Positions 55,466 to 64,000 of a stretch of 64,000 bases of DNA are shown one piece after another; the stretch's first letter is position 1; the number at the start of each line of letters is the position of its first letter. Origin of the DNA: JAZLIT01 sp045617525. Its GTDB lineage: Bacteria; Bacillota; Bacilli; Bacillales_A; Planococcaceae. Location of the stretch: assembly GCA_045617525.1 (NCBI GenBank), contig JAZLIT010000070.1, positions 38,028 to 102,027 on the forward strand, in the 5' to 3' direction. The notes under the pieces are model-generated. The model did not search any database, was not told the origin of the DNA, and worked only from the letters and a program-made list of their open reading frames with translations. The translations under genes were made by a program, and so were the position numbers.

Positions 55466-57478
55466 TTGGCCAGTAATTCATTAAGCATAGCTACTTCAGA
55501 AAATTTTATTCATCTTCCTTCGTTCATTATTAATAAGAACAAAACGATTTTACAATGGAACCAACCTTGCGAAATTACTTTCGGATTCACTAGTGAAGAA
55601 GTTCAAAGTGGCGAACAAGTTTTCAATCAATTATTTTCAAATGTTGAAGATTATTATGTGCAGGAGATTTTATTTGAAAAGAGAACCATTCGCATAGAAG
55701 ATATACAGTTAGTGTCAAAAAATGATACTTTAATCGACGTTTCTCTAATCGCTTCACCTTATGAATTTCAAGGTGAACACGCTACACGCGTTCTTTGCGT
55801 TGTACGCGATCAATCTAGAACACTAAATAACTCAATCCAATCATTAACAGACTTTAAAAATGGAATATATTCATCATTTATGACTGTCAATTTAGACAAT
55901 GAAGGCTTCATTACCGGCACCAACGCATTATTTTTAAAAGCCAGTCAATGGACACCGAAGCGAGTAATCGGTAAAACATTCTGGAACCTTTTCCCGGATA
56001 CTGAGGAAAATTCAAAAGTTACAAATGCAATTTGGAAAACACTCGTTAACGGTAACATTTGGCAAGGTGAAGTTGAGAAAATCGCGAAAAACGGTGAAAG
56101 CTACTGGGTTTACCTAACTGCTATTCCGACAATTAGCCAATCAAAGAACAGCACTGAATACGTACTTGTTGAGCAAGACATTACGAAAGACAAAACAATT
56201 CAATTGCAGCTCGAAAAAATTGCCTATATTGATACAGAAACCGGCTTAATGAACATTCACCGACTTGAGCAAGTTATAAATGAATCAATTATTGAAGATA
56301 AACATTTCTCATTCGTTTATTTGAGCATTGATAATTACTACACAATTAAGGATTTACATGAAAATCAAACAGATAATACGTTAATTACTGAATTCACAAA
56401 ACGTCTAAAAATGTACTTCCAGGATAGTTCCATGGCACGCGTGAATGAAAATGATTTTGTGATTATTACGCCACTACCAGAGTGGTATATCCAAGGATTC
56501 TTAAATTATCTACTACAAAATCCTATTTATAATGGCAATATTGCTGTACCGATTTCTATTAGCGGTGGTATTACACGATACCCAGAAGATCAATCTACTT
56601 TTGCCGAACTAATGAAAGCCTCAATCGCTACGATTACTCATGTACGCGAAGCAGGTGGAAACAGTGTCGTATCACTTTCGCTTTCAACACATAAAGCACT
56701 TAATCGTAAATCACTTGTGGAAAAACGATTATTACTTGCATTAGATCAAGAACATTTAAATGTTTTATTCCAGCCTCAATTAGATTTAAGAAGCGGGAAA
56801 ATTACAACTGTAGAAGCACTCGTTCGTTGGGAAGATGCTGAAATTGGCGTCGTTTCTCCAGATGAACTGATTCCAATCGCTGAAGAAACTGGCCTAATCA
56901 ATAATATTGGTTCCTTTATGCTTGAAAAGGTATGTGAGCAAGCTTTAGCTTGGCAACGTGCCGGAATTGAACTCAAGATCAGTATTAACTCGTCCGTGCG
57001 TGAGTTCCGTGATAAAAACATGGCGAAATCGATTTTAGAAACATTAAATCGTACAGGCTGTCCTGCGCATTTAATTCAAATCGAGATTACCGAGAAATTC
57101 GCATTAGAGGCTGAGGCTGAAACAGGCATTATTAAGCAAATGCGTCAGCTAGAAAACGAAGGCATTACCTTTGCTCTAGATGACTTTGGTACAGGCTATG
57201 CTTCATTCCGCTACATCCAGCTCCTACCGATTCAAATATTGAAAATTGATCAGACCTTTACACACTCACTTATACAGTCTGAGAAGCAACAACGCCTAAT
57301 TCACGGGATGATTCAGCTTGGTAAATCAATGAATTTAACAGTACTTGCAGAAGGTGTAGAAACAGAGGAAGAGCAAAATCTTCTAACAACGTATGGCTGC
57401 GACGCATTGCAGGGTTACTTCATTAGTAAGCCAGTTACAGCATCTGAAATTACAGCGCTTTTACGTAGATTAAATTAA
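55466..57478 (+). CDS. PAS-PAS-GGDEF-EAL protein, probable c-di-GMP phosphodiesterase
   Basis: The 670-residue protein lacks membrane helices. It has two PAS domains (about 12-120 and 130-250), a GGDEF-like domain (about 255-415) and an EAL domain (about 425-668). The GGDEF site is lost (RVNENDFVII), so it should not make c-di-GMP. The EAL site is intact: EALVRW (about 449), the Asn in SINSSVREF, Glu in EITEKF, DDFGTGYAS (about 571), KID and AEGVETEEE. It probably breaks down c-di-GMP, with the broken GGDEF domain possibly binding GTP to tune it. Start TTG 55466 has AAGGGGGG upstream. Confidence 0.92.
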   Translation: MASNSLSIATSENFIHLPSFIINKNKTILQWNQPCEITFGFTSEEVQSGEQVFNQLFSNVEDYYVQEILFEKRTIRIEDIQLVSKNDTLIDVSLIASPYEFQGEHATRVLCVVRDQSRTLNNSIQSLTDFKNGIYSSFMTVNLDNEGFITGTNALFLKASQWTPKRVIGKTFWNLFPDTEENSKVTNAIWKTLVNGNIWQGEVEKIAKNGESYWVYLTAIPTISQSKNSTEYVLVEQDITKDKTIQLQLEKIAYIDTETGLMNIHRLEQVINESIIEDKHFSFVYLSIDNYYTIKDLHENQTDNTLITEFTKRLKMYFQDSSMARVNENDFVIITPLPEWYIQGFLNYLLQNPIYNGNIAVPISISGGITRYPEDQSTFAELMKASIATITHVREAGGNSVVSLSLSTHKALNRKSLVEKRLLLALDQEHLNVLFQPQLDLRSGKITTVEALVRWEDAEIGVVSPDELIPIAEETGLINNIGSFMLEKVCEQALAWQRAGIELKISINSSVREFRDKNMAKSILETLNRTGCPAHLIQIEITEKFALEAEAETGIIKQMRQLENEGITFALDDFGTGYASFRYIQLLPIQILKIDQTFTHSLIQSEKQQRLIHGMIQLGKSMNLTVLAEGVETEEEQNLLTTYGCDALQGYFISKPVTASEITALLRRLN

Positions 57479-57488
57479 TAGCATAATA

Positions 57489-57532
57489 AAAAGGCGAAAT
57501 TATATGCTTACACGCATACAATTTCGCCTTTT
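57489..57532. terminator. Bidirectional terminator between the EAL and ThrE genes
   Basis: AAAAGGCGAAATT pairs with AATTTCGCCTTTT; the genes on both sides converge. Confidence 0.8.
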
Positions 57533-57533
57533 G

Positions 57534-58040
57534 CTATTTTTTAAATTTCGAAGGGATAATTTTTGAACCCCTTTGAATAATCGGATCCATCGATGATCGC
57601 CCTGCATGGAAAACTCGCATTAGCACCTGCATAATAACCTCGGCAAACACTAGCCCCATCGCAATAGCTCCCGAAATCATAAACACGAATAAACCATTTT
57701 GCGTGCCCATTACATAATCCTGCTCTACAATATTTCGCATCGTATTATAAGCAATTCCCCCTGGTACAAGTGGGATAATACCTGAAACGCTAAAAACAAT
57801 AACAGGCATACGTTTATTACGTGCGAATATATGCGCGATAAATGCCACAAAAAATGCACTTAAAAAAGTAGCTTGCAACGCATCAACTTGTTGCGCTTGC
57901 GTTAATAAATAATAAATCGACCATCCGATTGCACCCACAAAGCCACAATGAGGAATAACCTTAGTTGGCGCATTAAAAATAACGCCAAAGCAGGCCGTAG
58001 CGATAAAGCTAAGCAATGCTTGTATGAAAAATTCCGTCAT
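57534..58040 (-). CDS. Threonine/serine exporter family, small subunit (YjjB type)
   Basis: The 168-residue protein has five membrane helices and the family segment VFSVSGIIPLVPGGIAYNTMR near residue 82-102, with the P-L-V-P-G signature shared with the larger partner. YjjB-type proteins pair with YjjP-type ones to export amino acids or dicarboxylates (succinate in E. coli YjjPB). It is 18 bases from the upstream partner and should be cotranscribed. The substrate is not known. Confidence 0.88.
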   Translation of the reverse strand: MTEFFIQALLSFIATACFGVIFNAPTKVIPHCGFVGAIGWSIYYLLTQAQQVDALQATFLSAFFVAFIAHIFARNKRMPVIVFSVSGIIPLVPGGIAYNTMRNIVEQDYVMGTQNGLFVFMISGAIAMGLVFAEVIMQVLMRVFHAGRSSMDPIIQRGSKIIPSKFKK

Positions 58041-58058
58041 TCCAAATCGCTACCTCCC

Positions 58059-58841
58059 TTAAAATGATAATACGAGTGCCACGCCAGCACCAATTGCAAA
58101 CGCTGTTAAAAATGCCTCCGCTCCCTTAGCCATACCAGCAATAAAATGCCCGGCCATTAAATCACGTACTGCATTTGTAATGATAAGACCTGGCACAAGT
58201 GGCATAACCGAGCCAATAATGATTGTATCAATCTCGGTACCGTAACCTAGATTAACAGCTGTAAAGGAAATTATGGCGACAATCAATGCAGCAAGAAATT
58301 CCGAGAAAAACTTAACGCGTGTTTTCTCATGAACAACGCTAACAACATAGTGACCAACCCCACCTGCAATAAATGCAACAGGCATATCTGACCAGACACC
58401 TTCGAATAAAATCATAAAGGCTGCACTCGCTATCGAGGCCGCGAGCACCTGAATAGATATAGGTAGAAAATAATTTGTATTTTCAATTTTTTTCAGCTCG
58501 TAAAAGGCTTGTTCTAATGTTATCATTTGAGATGTAAGCTTACGTGAAACACTATTTACAAGTGCAACTCGATGTAAATCTGTAATTCGTGTTGTTATTG
58601 AGGTAATTCTCGTAGGCTGTGTCTTTCCAAGCGAAAAAATAATGCCTGTTGGCGTTACATAACTTTGCGCATCGACCATATTTTGCGAACGCGCCATCCT
58701 TAACATCGTATCCTCAACACGATACGTTTCAGCGCCACTTCCCATCATAATTCGACCTGCTAAAAGGAAGCATTCCAATGCCATTTCATTTTTATTTTCA
58801 CTTTCATTTTCATTTTCATTTTCATTTTTATCTTCTATCAA
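58059..58841 (-). CDS. Threonine/serine exporter family, large subunit (YjjP/ThrE type)
   Basis: The product (about 260 residues) has a cytoplasmic domain with FLLAGRIMMGSGAETYRVEDTM (family hallmark, about 24-45) and PTGIIFSLGK, then five membrane helices with GSVMPLVPGLIITNAVRDLM near residue 215. The N terminus is an odd low-complexity run of Asn and Glu made by a hexanucleotide repeat. I chose TTG 58841 after GGGAGGT; the first in-frame ATG (58784) comes after the repeat and has no ribosome site. It forms a transporter with the small subunit downstream. Confidence 0.87.
   Translation of the reverse strand: MIEDKNENENENESENKNEMALECFLLAGRIMMGSGAETYRVEDTMLRMARSQNMVDAQSYVTPTGIIFSLGKTQPTRITSITTRITDLHRVALVNSVSRKLTSQMITLEQAFYELKKIENTNYFLPISIQVLAASIASAAFMILFEGVWSDMPVAFIAGGVGHYVVSVVHEKTRVKFFSEFLAALIVAIISFTAVNLGYGTEIDTIIIGSVMPLVPGLIITNAVRDLMAGHFIAGMAKGAEAFLTAFAIGAGVALVLSF
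58783..58829 (-). repeat. Hexanucleotide repeat in the N terminus of the YjjP-type gene
   Basis: The reverse strand has about seven tandem units of AAAATG and close variants (GAAAGT, AAAAAT), coding for alternating Asn and Glu with a Ser and Lys. A six-base unit keeps the frame, so copy-number change would alter length only. Confidence 0.75.
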
Positions 58842-59026
58842 TATAATAGGGACCTCCCTCAAAACTACTTAGCTCATCTTAACGAACAATGACAAAAAAC
58901 TCAATCAGAATACAGATTTTTACTGAAATAACTACATATAATAGTTAAGACAATTTTTAAAGGTCTATTCAATCTTCATTCAATGCCTATTAGCACTATT
59001 TTAACATAGAGGGGAGTATCTTCAGA

Positions 59027-60436
59027 ATGGAAAACCCAAGAGAAAAAAGAAGTAGCATATTCGTTGATGTACTTCTTTTAACTGCAATTTTCGCAATTCT
59101 ATTCTCAATCATTTTCTTTACACTTATTGATAAGCGTTTTACATTTGCAGAACCACAAAATGAAATTGGGATTACCGACATATCCCCTTCCTCTGAGACG
59201 ACCGAAAGCGAATCCACATTCCCAGGGGTGAAAATCATTACAGACATATCGAATGATCCATTCATTCCATTTGCAATACAATACCCCTTAACGCTTCATG
59301 AATTATTTAATAATCAAATAGAAGCTTATATTGAAATAGAAAAAAACGAATACATAAGTCAAATGAACGAAAAAGGAAAGTTTAATAATGAACAAGTCGG
59401 GGAATTAAACATTTCATTTGAAACATACTCCTATATTGATGCTTATTATTCTTTTATCTTAACGCGAACACTTTCAATACCTGGAGAAGAAACGATTCAA
59501 ACGGTTAACACTTACTTTTTAAACAACAAAACAGGCGACCTTTTAACGATACGCGACGTCCTTAGTAATAACGACGATAGCCTACAAACTTTTTCAGCTC
59601 AGCTCCAAGCATTAATGCAGGATCACGAAAGCTTTGCAATGATAGACTCCGATCAAATAAATATTATGGCAGCACCTTCTTGGAAAAACTATGAATGCTT
59701 TAGCATTTCAGAAGACAATCTGACTTTATTCATGCATCCAATAGAAGATGCACTCGCAGCGCAGCCGTTAACGATCAAGGTTTCATTATCATCCATTAAT
59801 ACATTGCTGAAGGAGGAATTTCAAATTCAAATGGAAGATGAAATGCAGGTAATTGTCGATCCTAATAGCGGTAGCGGCAAGCGTATTGCATTAACTTTTG
59901 ATGACGGTCCACACCCTGATGTGACGCCTCAAATTTTAGCCATTTTAGAAAAATACAATGCAAAAGCTACCTTCTTTATGCTAGGAAGCCGCGTCCAATA
60001 TTACCCAGATATTGCACGTGATGTCTTCAAGGGCGGACATGAAATAGGCAATCACACTTGGAATCACCCCGTGCTGACTAAAATGTCTAAAGCGCAGATT
60101 TTAAAGGAATATACGACGACAGAGCAGGCGATTGTTAAGGCTATCGGCACAAATTCTACTATTTTCAGGCCACCATATGGTGCATCAAATTCACTCGTAA
60201 AATCTACAATTGATTCACCACAAATAAACTGGTCAATTGATACGTTGGATTGGAAATTCCGATCAGCTCCGAAGCTTTTACCTGCTATAAAAAATACGTT
60301 ACATAATAACGCGATTATTTTAATGCATGATATTCATTTATCAACAGCAGACGGGCTAGAAGATGTACTGCAGTATTTGCGAGGCGAAGGCTTTGAATTT
60401 GTTACAGTTAGCGAAATTTTAAACGATAAAGAATAG
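59027..60436 (+). CDS. Membrane-anchored polysaccharide deacetylase, PdaC-like
   Basis: The 469-residue protein resembles B. subtilis PdaC (about 467 residues). It has an N-terminal membrane anchor (about 12-35), a DUF4163/DUF3298 region (about 80-275) and a NodB deacetylase domain (about 285-465). All five motifs look intact: TFDDGPH (about 290), HTWNHP with the two metal His, RPPYG, WSIDTLDW and LMHDIH. PdaC removes acetyl groups from N-acetylmuramic acid and gives lysozyme resistance. The ATG at 59027 has GAGGGGAG upstream. It ends at a strong terminator. Confidence 0.92.
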   Translation: MENPREKRSSIFVDVLLLTAIFAILFSIIFFTLIDKRFTFAEPQNEIGITDISPSSETTESESTFPGVKIITDISNDPFIPFAIQYPLTLHELFNNQIEAYIEIEKNEYISQMNEKGKFNNEQVGELNISFETYSYIDAYYSFILTRTLSIPGEETIQTVNTYFLNNKTGDLLTIRDVLSNNDDSLQTFSAQLQALMQDHESFAMIDSDQINIMAAPSWKNYECFSISEDNLTLFMHPIEDALAAQPLTIKVSLSSINTLLKEEFQIQMEDEMQVIVDPNSGSGKRIALTFDDGPHPDVTPQILAILEKYNAKATFFMLGSRVQYYPDIARDVFKGGHEIGNHTWNHPVLTKMSKAQILKEYTTTEQAIVKAIGTNSTIFRPPYGASNSLVKSTIDSPQINWSIDTLDWKFRSAPKLLPAIKNTLHNNAIILMHDIHLSTADGLEDVLQYLRGEGFEFVTVSEILNDKE

Positions 60437-60452
60437 CAGTAAGACATAAAAT

Positions 60453-60501
60453 TACCCCCGAATGTTGACCCGCTGTAAAGGTGGTCGATTCGGGGGTTTT
60501 T
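60453..60501. terminator. Terminator after the deacetylase gene
   Basis: ACCCCCGAAT pairs with ATTCGGGGGT, with an inner GACC/GGTC stem, then T5. It sits between convergent genes. Confidence 0.85.
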
Positions 60502-60528
60502 ATTTTGTTTACTCTTGCGCGAAAAAGA

Positions 60529-60554
60529 GTGTACCTGAAATTAATGACTAATTT
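60529..60554. repeat. Palindromic repeat, copy 2 (half element)
   Basis: GTGTACCTGAAATTAATGACTAATTT, split as arm GTGTACCTGAAATTA, loop ATGAC and TAATTT, matches 22719-22743 with one extra C. The second arm is cut off after TAATTT and is replaced by sequence running into the stop codon (60561-60559) of the leftward gene. Confidence 0.7.
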
Positions 60555-60558
60555 ATGA

Positions 60559-62685
60559 CTATCGAAGTTTCACCTTTGATTTTGCCGCGAAACTATTTAA
60601 ATCATAGCTATTAATGCTCGTATTACTCACTAAATACAGCGCTTCGTCAATGTAAATCATACGTTGGATTGATTCTTCCCAATTCTCATATTCCATCGCA
60701 GAGTTGTAATTCACGATATCTGCTGCTAGTTGAATGCCCTTCTCTGGCGTCACTTCATAAAGTCTTGCCCCACTACCATTGTACTGTAATTCTTGCGTAC
60801 CTACGCGAGAATACAGAGTAATTGGGAATCCGAATAGATTTTTCCCCGTATGACGGAATAGTGCTTTATGATTATCAAGCGCCTGCGAATAACTTCCCTG
60901 CCCGCCAATAATCTCAACGTCTTTTTCAATTGGATTCGTTAAATCGGTTACATCAAATAATGAGAGCTTCACACCCTTTTGCACCACGAATGATTGGCCA
61001 GTGTCTTTATCTTTCTCTAAGCTTGTATCATAGCCAAGCCCTAATAGGTGATTTTCGCCAATCGGATGTAAATACGTACTATAGCCAGGAATTTTTAGCT
61101 CACCAAGAACTTTCGGGTTTTTCGGATCAGCTAAATCAAATGCGAAAAGTGGATCCATTTCCTTGAACGTTACAATGTACGCACGGTCACCCATAAAGCG
61201 TGCTGAATAGATGCGCTCACCCTTGGCTAAGTCACGTACTACGCCCTGTTGCACCATTTGCTTATCAAAAATGGTAATCGCGCTTGTCGAATCTGCTTCC
61301 TCACCACGTGTATTCCCTTTAGTAGTTGCTACGCGGAAATAGCCATTATATTCATCCATCGAAAACTGATTTAACACAGTCCCCTCTATCGTTGTTTGCC
61401 CCGATAAATAAATCGACTTCCCTTGGATACCAAATCGGTATATTGTCGTTTCTGATGGTGTACGAATCATCATTCGATTCCATATCCCATCTTGCGCTGC
61501 TAAATTGTCACTATATAGACCAGCAGTAATATACATAGCCTCATGTGACATATAAAACCCTGCCCCACCACCTAAATAACTTTCTGTTTCCACCTTTGCC
61601 GTTTCCCCACTCGCTAAATCGAGTACTGAAATGACTGTATAATTAGGATCCTGGCTATTCGGCAAAATCGATATCCGGTCGTTCTGTAGCAGTTGCTCGC
61701 CCTCTTCATTACTATCATAAACGGCTGGCTTTAAATCTACATCCACACCTTCTTTTAACAGCCAATAATTCGGTGCTGTTTGCGTCACTAAATAGAGCAT
61801 ATTAGCTGTCTTTCGAATTGCTACTATATCGCCTTCTTGCCCAATTTCACGTAGCTTTTTCGGGGCCTGCTTATTTGAAATATCATAAATTGCTACTTTT
61901 GAAAAGTTCTTATATAGATAATTACCATCCTTGATTTCCTCACGATGGTCCGAAAAAGCAATAAGCAAGTAGTGTTCATGTAGTAGCAGCTGATGTGCAT
62001 ATGCATTCTCCTCTAGACGAATTACTGCTTGCTTCACCATATTTGATGGATTTTCCGCATCAACTAGCACAATCGTCTGATCGACAATCGTATAAATGGT
62101 TTCACCATCCGTCAATGTAACATCAGCTTCTTCAATGCCTTCTACTTGATTATTCGTCTCAGAATGTCCACTACCTGCCCCTAAACTTGATTCCGATTCC
62201 GATTCAGCTATGTCTTCTAACATTTCAAACCTAATTGTATTCCTTCCGGTATTTACCTCTTCCGCTTGGATAAGTGCCTCAAAATAACTTTCTAATTCTT
62301 CGTCCGTTTGAATACTTGCTAGCTTTTCAATAATTGTAAAGGGTACACTTTGCGCTCGAGTTATAAGTGGTGGATTTATAAAAGCACTACGCTTAATGTG
62401 TAGATTGTATTGTCCAGGAGGTAGCTTTTCAATGATAATTTGATTTTGATTTGAAATACTAATTGCAGATGCCACTGGCTTTCCATCCTTGTCTGTCACA
62501 TACACCTTATTTTCATCTATACTTCCCTCATCTAAGTCATGGGATGTCGTCATCGAAAATGGCTGTGAGGCAAGAACTGTTGATGGTGCAAAGAACGCTA
62601 CCTTATTTTGAAACAAAACAGTGCCTCCAATTCCCATCACTATTATCAAGGCTATAAAAGCACTTATATAAAATTTACCTTTCAA
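60559..62685 (-). CDS. Exported protein with C-terminal beta-propeller domain
   Basis: The 708-residue protein has an N-terminal membrane segment (about 6-28), an Ig-like region (about 35-115; YVTDKDGKPVASAI, LPPGQYNLHIKR), and a long beta-propeller region (about 165-705; VEGIEEADVTLTDGETIYTI, then repeated blades with YLVTQ, YFRVATTKG and HLLGLGYD). This is the family of secreted proteins with a C-terminal beta-propeller known from archaea and Bacillales; function unknown. The start is TTG 62685 after AAGGAGG at eight bases. The gene ends at half of a palindromic repeat. Confidence 0.85.
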   Translation of the reverse strand: MKGKFYISAFIALIIVMGIGGTVLFQNKVAFFAPSTVLASQPFSMTTSHDLDEGSIDENKVYVTDKDGKPVASAISISNQNQIIIEKLPPGQYNLHIKRSAFINPPLITRAQSVPFTIIEKLASIQTDEELESYFEALIQAEEVNTGRNTIRFEMLEDIAESESESSLGAGSGHSETNNQVEGIEEADVTLTDGETIYTIVDQTIVLVDAENPSNMVKQAVIRLEENAYAHQLLLHEHYLLIAFSDHREEIKDGNYLYKNFSKVAIYDISNKQAPKKLREIGQEGDIVAIRKTANMLYLVTQTAPNYWLLKEGVDVDLKPAVYDSNEEGEQLLQNDRISILPNSQDPNYTVISVLDLASGETAKVETESYLGGGAGFYMSHEAMYITAGLYSDNLAAQDGIWNRMMIRTPSETTIYRFGIQGKSIYLSGQTTIEGTVLNQFSMDEYNGYFRVATTKGNTRGEEADSTSAITIFDKQMVQQGVVRDLAKGERIYSARFMGDRAYIVTFKEMDPLFAFDLADPKNPKVLGELKIPGYSTYLHPIGENHLLGLGYDTSLEKDKDTGQSFVVQKGVKLSLFDVTDLTNPIEKDVEIIGGQGSYSQALDNHKALFRHTGKNLFGFPITLYSRVGTQELQYNGSGARLYEVTPEKGIQLAADIVNYNSAMEYENWEESIQRMIYIDEALYLVSNTSINSYDLNSFAAKSKVKLR

Positions 62686-62799
62686 CTCCTTTTCCTCCTT
62701 CCAAAGCTCTTTGACCCATTAGACCGATGCAAGTAAAAATAAGTTACAATATTTTGAATATTTTTTCGTGATGAAAAAGCCATCCAGCATAATTAATTA

Positions 62800-62845
62800 A
62801 AGGGCATGTCTCACATAAACTAACGCGAAAACATACCCTTTTTTT
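62800..62845. terminator. Hairpin between the beta-propeller and metallophosphoesterase genes
   Basis: AAAGGGCATGT pairs with ACATACCCTTT (one mismatch or wobble) over a long loop, with T7 on the forward strand. It lies just past the stop of the leftward metallophosphoesterase gene, though on that strand only a weak T run follows. Confidence 0.5.
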
Positions 62846-62854
62846 CATCTACAT

Positions 62855-63925
62855 CTATTTCGTAAATTCAATGTCGATTACCCAAATTTCAGCTTGTGTC
62901 CCGATACGCGTTGGAGGGCCCCAGAATCCGAAGCCACTCGAAACAAGTGTATGCATTTGATCAACTAGCTTGTAGCCATAATCGACTTCAAAAATTCGTT
63001 CCGTAATAAATTGATTTGGCCACATTTGCCCGCGATGCGTATGCCCAGATACATGAAAATCTCCGCCCGCGCTCGACGCTACTTGTATATCATTCGGTGT
63101 GTGATTCATTATAAACCACGGCGCTGACCAATCATTAGGCTTAAGATTCCCAATCGCTTCACGACTTTTCTTCGTGATATCCTCACGTCCTGTAAGATGT
63201 ACACCATTCGGCAATTCTATCGTTTCATCCATTAAAATTTTCACATTTGAGTTCTCCATAGCATCAAGGAATTGTTCAATTTGATTCCCGTAATACTCAT
63301 GATTTCCTAACACACCATACACACCATATGTTGATGATAGCTGCTGCATCACTTCACCCATATTTCGGTTAATATACTGCTTCGGTATATCATCAATAAT
63401 ATCACCCGCAAGCAACACTAAATCCGGACTCTGTTCATTCGATAATTGCACAAACTTCTCTAGATGACCTTTATGCGATAAATAGCCTAGGTGGAAATCC
63501 GCCCCAAGAACGACACGCATTGGCTCTCCTTCTTTATCAATCGTAATCGTCTGCTTATGTACAACAGGTGTATACGCGAAATAAAGCCCCATCACAAAAA
63601 GTAACGCAAAAATTCCCAATACACTTGTCCCGACCACCTTCGAAGACAATGGTGTAAGCCAAACTACCAAATTAGCAATAAGACATAATATTAGCCCGTA
63701 TTGCATCACAAACATCCAGAAATAGCTCAGTAGTATAAGAATATCGAGTTTAGGACTAATTTTCGCAATGACAAAAGAAAAGGCAATGAATACAATAACA
63801 ATCCAATATAACCATGGCCAGCGAAACAGTCCATAATGCTGCAGAAGACTTTTCAAATTCCATCCTATGTAATATACAATGCCACTATAAAGGGCAACGA
63901 CTAAAGTTCCAATTAAATATTTCAT
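62855..63925 (-). CDS. Membrane-bound metallophosphoesterase (YkuE/YaeI type)
   Basis: The 356-residue protein has four or five membrane helices in the first 120 residues, then a calcineurin-like phosphoesterase domain. The metal motifs are complete: D-F-H in GADFHLG (143-145), GDIIDD (174-179), GNHEY (207-211) and GHTHRG (294-299). The late GPPTRIGTQAEI segment is typical of the YaeI/YkuE group, which can act on lipid-linked phosphates such as UDP-diacylglucosamine. The substrate here is unknown. ATG 63925 has a GGAGGGG site. Only 75 bases of upstream sequence are in the window. Confidence 0.88.
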   Translation of the reverse strand: MKYLIGTLVVALYSGIVYYIGWNLKSLLQHYGLFRWPWLYWIVIVFIAFSFVIAKISPKLDILILLSYFWMFVMQYGLILCLIANLVVWLTPLSSKVVGTSVLGIFALLFVMGLYFAYTPVVHKQTITIDKEGEPMRVVLGADFHLGYLSHKGHLEKFVQLSNEQSPDLVLLAGDIIDDIPKQYINRNMGEVMQQLSSTYGVYGVLGNHEYYGNQIEQFLDAMENSNVKILMDETIELPNGVHLTGREDITKKSREAIGNLKPNDWSAPWFIMNHTPNDIQVASSAGGDFHVSGHTHRGQMWPNQFITERIFEVDYGYKLVDQMHTLVSSGFGFWGPPTRIGTQAEIWVIDIEFTK

Positions 63926-64000
63926 GCAGCCCCTCCTTTTCTCAATTGAAGTATAGCATGTGCAGTGGATTTCTTTCGAATATAAGGGTATTGTAATTTT

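Noticed and set aside
1..64000. CRISPR arrays, tRNA or rRNA genes, prophage or insertion sequences
   Set aside because: No regularly spaced repeat-spacer array, cloverleaf-like gene, rRNA stretch, integrase or transposase was recognised on reading both strands; a tool search would be more certain.

Overview
This window looks like chromosomal DNA from a low-GC, motile, endospore-forming member of the Bacillales. The best fit by gene content is the Planococcaceae/Caryophanaceae group (Solibacillus or Lysinibacillus type). The evidence is the late flagellar cluster, an S-layer-homology protein, a CotD spore-coat protein, the secA-prfB pair, comK, uvrBA, ftsEX, a menaquinol (aa3-600 type) oxidase operon and pdxST, together with strong AGGAGG ribosome sites and several TTG/GTG starts. 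I saw no tRNA, rRNA, CRISPR, prophage or insertion-sequence gene.

Layout, left half. 1-3.7 kb: the start of a leftward SLH-domain protein with a sigmaD-like promoter, then flaG-fliD-fliT-fliS. 3.8-7.5 kb: phosphoglucomutase, a PilZ protein, long-form hibernation factor and a pRiA4b-ORF3-type protein. 7.6-11.4 kb: secA and prfB; prfB carries the programmed +1 frameshift. 11.5-12.8 kb: a LexA-boxed small gene that overlaps the 3' end of comK, then an IDEAL-domain gene. 12.9-19.1 kb: uvrB-uvrA behind a near-match LexA box, then a DUF4097 protein. 19.4-22.3 kb: ftsE-ftsX and a secreted M23 peptidase with coiled coils, probably the hydrolase that FtsEX controls. 22.5-22.75 kb: a GC-rich multi-hairpin element with terminal inverted repeats, then a palindrome that recurs at 60.5 kb.

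Layout, right half. 22.8-28.9 kb: MMPL exporter, MerR-B12 regulator, nitroreductase, amidase and DUF2804 protein. 29.6-33.4 kb: qoxABCD behind a long leader with a cre site. 33.5-41.2 kb: glycerophosphodiester phosphodiesterase, HelD, an APH-type kinase, an orphan NMT1/SsuA-type ABC importer and a VTT membrane protein. 41.4-43.9 kb: cotD and pdxST, separated by a region with three direct repeats exactly 21 bp apart. 44.1-50 kb: diguanylate cyclase, acetyltransferase, an MntA/HepT toxin-antitoxin pair flanked by 26-bp direct repeats, an SDR/TetR divergent pair and a soluble chemoreceptor with its sensor at the C terminus. 50.2-54.8 kb: a double-GNAT acetyltransferase and a heterodimeric ABC exporter. 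55.5-64 kb: PAS-GGDEF-EAL protein, ThrE-type exporter pair, PdaC-like deacetylase, beta-propeller lipid-anchored or secreted protein and a membrane metallophosphoesterase.

How the parts work together. Several genes belong to the motile/sessile decision: flagellar filament cap and chaperones, a chemoreceptor, PilZ, one cyclase and one phosphodiesterase of c-di-GMP. A second theme is DNA damage and competence: two LexA-type boxes, uvrBA, comK. A third is the envelope: FtsEX/M23, PdaC, SLH, ABC and MMPL exporters. All function calls come from motifs read by eye; nothing was searched against a database.
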